Source of the DNA: Ekhidna sp. | GTDB lineage: Bacteria > Bacteroidota > Bacteroidia > Cytophagales > Cyclobacteriaceae | Direction of reading: 5' to 3' | Assembly (NCBI GenBank): GCA_013214445.1 | Contig: JABSPG010000007.1 | Location: 1 to 41,904, forward strand | DNA: 41,904 nucleotides | Shown: one piece after another, positions 35,876 through 41,904 of the stretch | How the letters are laid out: each line of letters opens with the position of its first letter | Numbering within the stretch: the first letter of the stretch is position 1 | Position numbers and translations under genes: made by a program | The notes under the pieces: model-generated | What the model was told of the DNA's origin: nothing | Database searches by the model: none | Seen by the model: the letters and a program-made list of their open reading frames with translations, nothing else

Positions 35876-36217
35876 TGTGATGATTCCTATTAATGTAAGT
35901 TATTGTTACTAGCGTGTTATAGGTGTTACTTTACAACCTACTAAAGTCTTTTGCTGCATAGCTTTCATGTAGTCTACTATCTGAGCTGTTGTTAATGTTT
36001 TCATGTGGTTCCTCTAGCAAGACAAGCTTGCAGTTAATTAGTTTATACTATTTTGGGTCTACCCATAGTTGGATATGTTAACTAAACTTGATAGCTCCTC
36101 AGTTAACACTTAGCCGATTTAAAGTGAGTCTATCAATAGTTTACGACCTCTCACTACTAGTTACTTATCACTAGCAAGCCTTGTGGAGAAAGAACTGGAT
36201 TGTCCCTTCTCTATTTT

Positions 36218-36227
36218 CTAAGTCAGC
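36218..36227 (-). promoter_or_regulatory. CTAAGTCAGC element, copy B (abuts RNAP gene stop)
   Basis: Minus TTGTGCCTGAGTCAAGCTGACTTAGAAAATAGAGAA. Confidence 0.5.
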
Positions 36228-36232
36228 TTGAC

Positions 36233-38191
36233 TCAGGCACAAAAGTACGAGCTATCTTTATGGTTTAATATCTCCTCAGTAACGATTGGGGTGTACTGTG
36301 GCATTACTGGACGACCTAGTATCTTCATAAGATGTACATGTTGGTCGTTATCAATAAATACTTCTTTATAAGCTGACGCAATAACTGCTTTAAGCTTAGG
36401 AGCATCTAATAAAGTAGTTCTGAAACAATCATGTATAGATGTAAAAGCCTTCAAGCCAGCTTTCTTTGCGTGTACAATAACAGTACGAGCAACTAAAGCA
36501 TCTAGACCTTGGATATAGTTTACAAGGAAAGTACGTACATATTCCTCAGCAGTAGGTTGTGCAGCTTTAACTGTCCAACTACCCTCAGCCTTACCAAAAT
36601 GCATTCTCTTACCTGCTCCAAGGAACAAGCTAAATGAAGGACATACTTCGATAGTAGGTTTAGCAGGTTTAAATACTTGTAAACCATCTGTATGTCTATA
36701 CGTGATATATTCTTTACCTGCTAACTCTAGGTTAACCTTTAAAGTATCTTGTACAGTAGTCTTAAGGTTATTAATCTTAACACCCATAGCTTCATTAATA
36801 GCTTCAATACAATCTTTAGCTACTTGTTGCATATCATTACTTAGTATACCTGCATCACGTAAGTTCTGTAAGTTATCTTTAGAAGTAAGTAAAGCACGTT
36901 CACCACCACCATACTGTACAGCCATGTAAGGTGTTTTGATAAAGCTACGTGAAGCAAAGTCATAACCAAACTTCTCAAGTAATTTCTTTGCAGACATTAC
37001 ATAAGGGTCAGTAGTTTCAGACTTAGGCTTAGTAGTAATACCTGTAGCTTCACCCATTTCAGCATCACCTGCTAAGATAGCAAAGTACTGTGTACCAGAA
37101 CAACGAGCATCTAAGCCAAAACCTAGACGTGAATCACATTTACCTGTGTTCTCGAAATCAGCGAAATCAAGAGCCATACGTACTAATGTAAAAGGCTTCT
37201 TAGGACAATCTTGACGTGTAGCTAGGTCAGTAGACAAAGACTTCTTAAGTGACTGGAACAAGAATTCAATTGGATTATTGGCAACTCGCATTAAGTACTT
37301 ACTGTCTTGGAACTTCTTACCACCTGCACAATCATCTAGTTCGTCTAAGAACATGTTGTATGATTCTGTTGTTTCTACACCTGCGCCAGTTTCTACAGCA
37401 TGTGTTTGATACTTACTTACAAAGTTCTCTACATTATGAGCATATAAAGAACGAGCTAAATCACTAGATTGTGGGTTAGCACCTGCACAAGCTTCATGGT
37501 ATAATCTACCACGTACATCAGCATCATAAGGAGAAGTTAAGATAGGCTCATCCTTCATAGTTTCACAACCAGTTAAGATGTAACCGTATCCATCTAATTC
37601 CATCATTATAGAATTACGTAGGTCTGACATTGGCATAGCTTTAACTCTACCAATTACTTGACCGATTATGTTAAGCATATCACCGTGTACATGATACTCA
37701 GTTGCTTGTAAATGTTGGATTGCTTCCTTAAGTAATTTACTAGGCTTAACCTTTCCACCTTTTACATAGTTAGTAAGACGATTAGCATCATCAAACTTAC
37801 CAGTAGCAGGTAATGTAACATTCTTAGCAAGTACCATCTCATTCCATTTAGGAGTAAGTTGTACAGTGCCATCTTCATTAACAACAAGTAAGTTAAGAGT
37901 TTTAGCAACAGATACTAAAGCACTAGCATTACCTGCTAATGTAATATCTTGGTTAAGTCTACGTACACGGTCTAAATGATAATCTAACTGTACCATTAAA
38001 GAGTCTAGTTCTAACGCTGTATCAAGTGGTAACTCAACAAATGACCAAGTAATAGCAAGAGCTACACAAGCACATTTTTCAGGAGTATGTATATTGATTT
38101 TAGAGCTAGTATAAATAGCACTAGTTAAAGTAGGAGTTACGTTAGAAGTGATACGTTGAGCGTTTTGTAAGTTTAAAGTAATTTGAGTCAT
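36233..38191 (-). CDS. Single-subunit T7-like RNA polymerase (short, divergent)
   Basis: Motif A LGFGLDARCSGTQYFAIL, motif B KTPYMAVQYGGGERA, motif C FTSIHDCFRTTLLDA, C-terminus YFCA; start MTQITLNLQNAQR preferred. Confidence 0.85.
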   Translation of the reverse strand: MTQITLNLQNAQRITSNVTPTLTSAIYTSSKINIHTPEKCACVALAITWSFVELPLDTALELDSLMVQLDYHLDRVRRLNQDITLAGNASALVSVAKTLNLLVVNEDGTVQLTPKWNEMVLAKNVTLPATGKFDDANRLTNYVKGGKVKPSKLLKEAIQHLQATEYHVHGDMLNIIGQVIGRVKAMPMSDLRNSIMMELDGYGYILTGCETMKDEPILTSPYDADVRGRLYHEACAGANPQSSDLARSLYAHNVENFVSKYQTHAVETGAGVETTESYNMFLDELDDCAGGKKFQDSKYLMRVANNPIEFLFQSLKKSLSTDLATRQDCPKKPFTLVRMALDFADFENTGKCDSRLGFGLDARCSGTQYFAILAGDAEMGEATGITTKPKSETTDPYVMSAKKLLEKFGYDFASRSFIKTPYMAVQYGGGERALLTSKDNLQNLRDAGILSNDMQQVAKDCIEAINEAMGVKINNLKTTVQDTLKVNLELAGKEYITYRHTDGLQVFKPAKPTIEVCPSFSLFLGAGKRMHFGKAEGSWTVKAAQPTAEEYVRTFLVNYIQGLDALVARTVIVHAKKAGLKAFTSIHDCFRTTLLDAPKLKAVIASAYKEVFIDNDQHVHLMKILGRPVMPQYTPIVTEEILNHKDSSYFCA

Positions 38192-38259
38192 TTGATGGTT
38201 TCTCTGTATTAAGTTAAGTTGTATTAAGTATAAGTATATGTATAAGTATGTATTAAGTG

Positions 38260-38496
38260 TTAGTATTCTATCTGACAAGTACCATTAGCAGTACTTATAT
38301 CTTTACGTTCTATACCTTGTGCTATGTAAGTTCTTACACAAGCTGATTCTGATTGGTAAGCTTCGTAGTCAGCCTTAATTAACTGTCCAGTATTATATAG
38401 CGATATAGATAAGAGACTAACTATAGTCACTATAAAAGCTATGTATGTAGTTGTATTACTATGTATATTCGATAGTTTCATGTTATTTAACTCCAT
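38260..38496 (-). CDS. Small membrane protein
   Basis: 78 aa, TM IAFIVTIVSLLSISL. Confidence 0.45.
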   Translation of the reverse strand: MELNNMKLSNIHSNTTTYIAFIVTIVSLLSISLYNTGQLIKADYEAYQSESACVRTYIAQGIERKDISTANGTCQIEY

Positions 38497-38680
38497 TAGA
38501 TGAGTTGCTTGCTATTATAGACAGGTCTTGTTCAGAACCTTGTACAGTTAACTCATTCTCATCAAAGTGCATAAGAACTAATATAGCTCCAAAGACAAAT
38601 AAAGCAGCAAGTACCGATTGAGATACTATGTAAGTGATAAGTATAACTAGTATAAATGATATGTATAAGATGATTTGCAT
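38483..38680 (-). CDS. Small membrane protein
   Basis: 65 aa, hydrophobic N-terminal half. Confidence 0.45.
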   Translation of the reverse strand: MQIILYISFILVILITYIVSQSVLAALFVFGAILVLMHFDENELTVQGSEQDLSIIASNSSNGVK

Positions 38681-38682
38681 GA

Positions 38683-39090
38683 TTAAGCTCCTTTTATATT
38701 TTGTACATAGTACTTAAGCATATCTTCGTATGACATTTCTTCTAAGTCTGTGTTACTTTCCCAACTATCTTCTTCACAGTACATGAAGTGGTGAGATAGT
38801 ATATCATACAAATCTTCTTGACTTGTATTACATAAGCTTGTTAATTCCTTTATAGCTTCCTCTCCATCTACTATATCATCACCTTTAGTTAGGTACATAG
38901 TGCCACATGTAGATACTTCCACATCAACTATAACTTTAGATGTGATAGTGTTGAAGAATCCCCAGTAGATAAAACCTGAGAACTCATCAATTCCAAATGT
39001 TACAGATAAACCTGTGTAATCATCTTCGCAGATACTAGTGATGATTTGAGCATTTGTTTGAGCTTGAGTAGTGATAGTTTGAATAGTCAT
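38683..39090 (-). CDS. Hypothetical acidic protein
   Basis: 135 aa ORF. Confidence 0.45.
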   Translation of the reverse strand: MTIQTITTQAQTNAQIITSICEDDYTGLSVTFGIDEFSGFIYWGFFNTITSKVIVDVEVSTCGTMYLTKGDDIVDGEEAIKELTSLCNTSQEDLYDILSHHFMYCEEDSWESNTDLEEMSYEDMLKYYVQNIKGA

Positions 39091-39092
39091 GA

Positions 39093-39293
39093 TTAAGATT
39101 CCTGTGTAGTAGTAGTTAATTTAGCATCTAAGTTAAGTTCATGTGTTAAGTACGTGAAGTAACCTAACATAGCTGTTAATGTACAAGTTATAAGTAAGTC
39201 TTGCGTATCAATGTAAACTGCAACGCTTGTGTAGATAGTAATTAGAGCTAAGATGATAGTTACTATGTAAGTCTTGATAGTTAATGTATTCAT
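39093..39293 (-). CDS. Small membrane protein
   Basis: 66 aa, two TM-like segments. Confidence 0.45.
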   Translation of the reverse strand: MNTLTIKTYIVTIILALITIYTSVAVYIDTQDLLITCTLTAMLGYFTYLTHELNLDAKLTTTTQES

Positions 39294-39652
39294 GATGTAT
39301 AGCCTTGTATAGTTGATGGTGTAATTCTGTTAATTAGTTGTGTGTATATCTTTACTTGTTTATTTGTAAGTGTTGGAGGTCTATAACTATGTTCTAGCTC
39401 ACCACCTCGTACCTTGTCTACACCTTTATAGTGTATAAGTAGTGATGTTATTAAGTACTCATAACTCTTAGCTTTATGTTTAGGTACTGTGTAAACTCTG
39501 GATAGTCCTAATACCGCGTACTTATTAGTCCAAGTATTAGGATTACGTATGTGGTCTTGTAACCTACTACTTACACACTTAGTTATGCCTACGTAGTATC
39601 TGTTATCCTCAAGCTTAAGTATGTAGATGTATCTGTGTATGTATCTGTTCAT
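39290..39652 (-). CDS. GIY-YIG endonuclease-like protein
   Basis: IYILKLEDNRYYVGITKCVSSRLQDHIRN. Confidence 0.75.
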   Translation of the reverse strand: MNRYIHRYIYILKLEDNRYYVGITKCVSSRLQDHIRNPNTWTNKYAVLGLSRVYTVPKHKAKSYEYLITSLLIHYKGVDKVRGGELEHSYRPPTLTNKQVKIYTQLINRITPSTIQGYTS

Positions 39653-39742
39653 GTATTACCTCATGTATAAGTGCGAAGCATAAAAGAGAAGAAGCGTAAG
39701 CAATAGAAGCATAAAGAAGACTACTTAGTCCTGTTTAGTATG

Positions 39743-39795
39743 CTGTATAAAACTGTATAATTCACTGTATAATGTCCTGTATATGGACACTGTAT
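39743..39795. repeat. CTGTATA repeat cluster, 5 copies at 10-13 bp spacing
   Basis: CTGTAT at 39743, 39753, 39765, 39777, 39790; further copies at 39910, 39922, 40083. Confidence 0.8.
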
Positions 39796-39817
39796 CGATT
39801 GTATGATGATTCAATTA

Positions 39818-39827
39818 CTAAGTCAGC
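39818..39827 (-). promoter_or_regulatory. CTAAGTCAGC element, copy C
   Basis: Minus GATTGGCTGACTTAGTAATTGAATCATC. Confidence 0.45.
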
Positions 39828-40001
39828 CAATCGTATTCTGAATGGTATAAATTGCGTATAGGCTTACGTAAGAGGCTTACATTTGATACTGGGTATTATT
39901 GATTAAATACTGTATAGAGTACTGTATAGTGTGTGTGCCCCTCTATTTATGTTGTCGACTTCACTACACCTTCAACAACCAAACAGTACTTATCTAACAA
40001 C

Positions 40002-40053
40002 TACACAAGCCCTACACAGGTCTAACACAGTAATTACACAAATAATACACAGG
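40002..40053. repeat. 11-bp phased TACACA iterons (5 copies)
   Basis: ACACA at 40003, 40014, 40025, 40036, 40047: exact 11-bp spacing. Confidence 0.9.
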
Positions 40054-40195
40054 AGCTTATTCAAGATAGAGAGCTTAATACACTGTATAGTATTTGTACA
40101 AACACTGCGCAAGCCCTTATGTAGTAGGCTATGCAGGAATTACCTAGGATACAAAACTATGTTGGATTACGTAGGTTTGTTAGGTGATTCATATC

Positions 40196-40205
40196 CTAAG
40201 TCAGC
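40196..40205 (-). promoter_or_regulatory. CTAAGTCAGC element, copy D
   Basis: Minus CAGTCAGGCTGACTTAGGATATGAATCACC. Confidence 0.45.
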
Positions 40206-40352
40206 CTGACTGGTACACTGTTATCAGACAGAACACAAAGGGTAAGTAAGAGGTTGTTATACTAACTTACATAGAGCCAGTAAAAATGACTATGAATCCA
40301 CACTCATACTCACTATGCTATGAACTACTCTTTATGCTTTATTGCTTCGCTA

Positions 40353-40694
40353 CTAACTTACTTGTGCTAGTATTGCTTTACGGTCGCCATTGCTTGCATC
40401 CCACTTCATCACTCTACCTGTTGTAAGGCTTATGATTAGACCTTTTACACTTACTAGGTAATCTTTACCTTTGTGTGTTACTACTGGCATTGGGTCAAAC
40501 TGTGTAGCTGATACATTACGTGTACTTACATTAAGCTTAACTTGTGTCTTAGGGTCTAATATCTTAACCATTGTTACATCTTCATTGAAGTCTACTATCA
40601 CTTGCAGAGTGCCTTTATACTTAACATAGCCGCCAATAGGTGAAGGAGCATACGTAGTTTGTGTAGTTGTGTACATATCGTTAAATGAAATCAT
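40353..40694 (-). CDS. Hypothetical protein
   Basis: 113 aa ORF. Confidence 0.5.
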   Translation of the reverse strand: MISFNDMYTTTQTTYAPSPIGGYVKYKGTLQVIVDFNEDVTMVKILDPKTQVKLNVSTRNVSATQFDPMPVVTHKGKDYLVSVKGLIISLTTGRVMKWDASNGDRKAILAQVS

Positions 40695-40826
40695 GATGTT
40701 TACCTTTTAGTTTGACTTGGATTGAATAGTATACAGAAAGAAGTTAGGAGTCCCTTATACTATCTAACTATACATTCAGCCACACGCCAGACATATATAA
40801 AATTTTAAAAATAAATTTATAATAAC

Positions 40827-40915
40827 TACACAGGTAACTACACTAGAGTTCATTACACCACTAGTATATGTAGACGACTCTAATGTATACACATCAACTA
40901 CACTTGTAATTACAC
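40827..40915. repeat. Second TACAC repeat cluster (irregular, partly 11-12 bp phased)
   Basis: TACAC at 40827, 40839, 40854, 40888, 40899, 40911. Confidence 0.6.
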
Positions 40916-41270
40916 CTCTAATATACAGTATATCTAGTATAAATATTGTTCAATTGTTCTATTTGCTCCTATTTAAGCCTCTAACAGTTTTAAGCATAAA
41001 CTCACATAATGCGTTAAGTGCGTGATTAAAACAGCTATAAAGTACCTTACAATGTGCAGAATGCACGTAATAAAGCATAAAAATCAGTAATAAATGAGTA
41101 GTAAATATAGGATTATATAGGACTTCTGTAACCTATTTTAAGGCTATTTAAACCCTATATAATCCAATTGTATAGACAGAACTTTCGCTGCGCTGCCTAT
41201 CTCGCAAGGCTCGCCTGTTATGCTTCTTAAGTGCCTTGCTATCGCTAATTACTATGTAAAGCTTGCTTTA

Positions 41271-41903
41271 TCACTGTGCAGGAATAGCTAAGATTCTACC
41301 TGTTAATCGACTAGCTCTACTAGGTGTTTGACTAGCCCATCTAGAGTCTAGTAGTTCTACAGCAGCTCTAGTATAAGCTCCACTTTGTAGTGCATCTAAA
41401 GTCTTCTTGAACTTACTTACACCAGTACTGCCAAGTTGATAAGTCATGTTTATAAGTACAAGCCTTACTTCTCCATAAGCCCAAGGGTAGTACTTGTCTA
41501 CACTATTCTCAGCATAAGAGTAGTCTTGTATAAGCAGTGCTACAGCTTGACCTTTAGTAAGGCATTTGTATGTATCAGTAGGGAGCATCAAGTGGCCGAA
41601 GCCTATTGTCTTTAATCCTCTACTGTCATCGTATATGCATCTTCTATAGCCTTCATCTACAACTAACTGTGCAAGCTCACTAGATCTATGTTGCTCAGTA
41701 GTTAGCTGGTCAAACTTAGATACTACTTGCTTAAGCTCTATAGCAGTTGCTATGCCTTTATCATTTACAGTATCGATTTTAGTATTCACATTATAAGCAG
41801 CATAGAAGGAAGCAATCAGCATAAGCACTATTGAAGTACTATTGAAGATTCTGTGTATGTCTTGCCTCTTGTCCCTTTGTACTTGCTTTGACTCTTGTAT
41901 AGA
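41271..41903 (-). CDS. GH24 phage lysozyme (endolysin) with N-terminal TM segment; 5' end outside window
   Basis: VVDEGYRRCIYDDSRGLKTIGFGH; frame open to window end (SIQESKQVQRDKRQDIHRIFNSTSIVLMLIASFYAAY...). Confidence 0.8.
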   Translation of the reverse strand, partial: SIQESKQVQRDKRQDIHRIFNSTSIVLMLIASFYAAYNVNTKIDTVNDKGIATAIELKQVVSKFDQLTTEQHRSSELAQLVVDEGYRRCIYDDSRGLKTIGFGHLMLPTDTYKCLTKGQAVALLIQDYSYAENSVDKYYPWAYGEVRLVLINMTYQLGSTGVSKFKKTLDALQSGAYTRAAVELLDSRWASQTPSRASRLTGRILAIPAQ

Positions 41904-41904
41904 T

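Noticed and set aside
40002-40053. CRISPR array interpretation of phased repeats
   Set aside because: Repeat unit is 6-7 bp with 11-bp period, far too short for repeat-spacer architecture

Overview
The window is an AT-rich segment of a tailed-phage genome. Every convincing protein gene is on the minus strand. From right to left it holds: a GH24 lysozyme with an N-terminal transmembrane segment (5' end cut by the window edge); an early region with phased short repeats, small membrane and zinc-ribbon ORFs, a GIY-YIG endonuclease and a divergent single-subunit (T7-like) RNA polymerase; a T7-like replication and nucleotide module (primase-helicase, family A DNA polymerase, gp2.5-like SSB, PIN/FEN exonuclease, ATP-dependent ligase, MazG-like, dNMP kinase, ThyX, class I RNR alpha and beta, with interspersed HNH endonucleases); and a structural module (TerL, DUF1073-type portal, DUF2213-type protease/scaffold, cement protein, DUF2184-type capsid, DUF4054-like protein, DUF3383-type sheath, tube, tail assembly chaperone, and the start of a large probable tape-measure gene). 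The combination suggests a contractile-tail virion with a T7-like replication/transcription core. The most notable observations are: (1) a repeated noncoding module at 26.3-26.9 kb, in which competing hairpins built from TGTAAGA/TTCTTACA segments precede each of two tRNA-like genes with non-canonical anticodon arms; (2) a textbook T_TTT_TTC -1 frameshift site in the tail assembly chaperone; (3) a 4-copy intergenic element (CTAAGTCAGC) that could be the phage RNAP promoter; (4) exactly 11-bp-phased TACACA iterons and an approximately 12-bp-phased CTGTATA cluster; (5) a chimeric ORF joining a helicase C-terminal fragment to a perfect 135-bp tandem duplication; (6) acidic C-terminal tails ending in -Phe on three different proteins; (7) an 18-bp perfect stem upstream of a nucleotidyltransferase gene. 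No CRISPR array or integrase was recognised. Product names come from motif recognition only; no database search was run.
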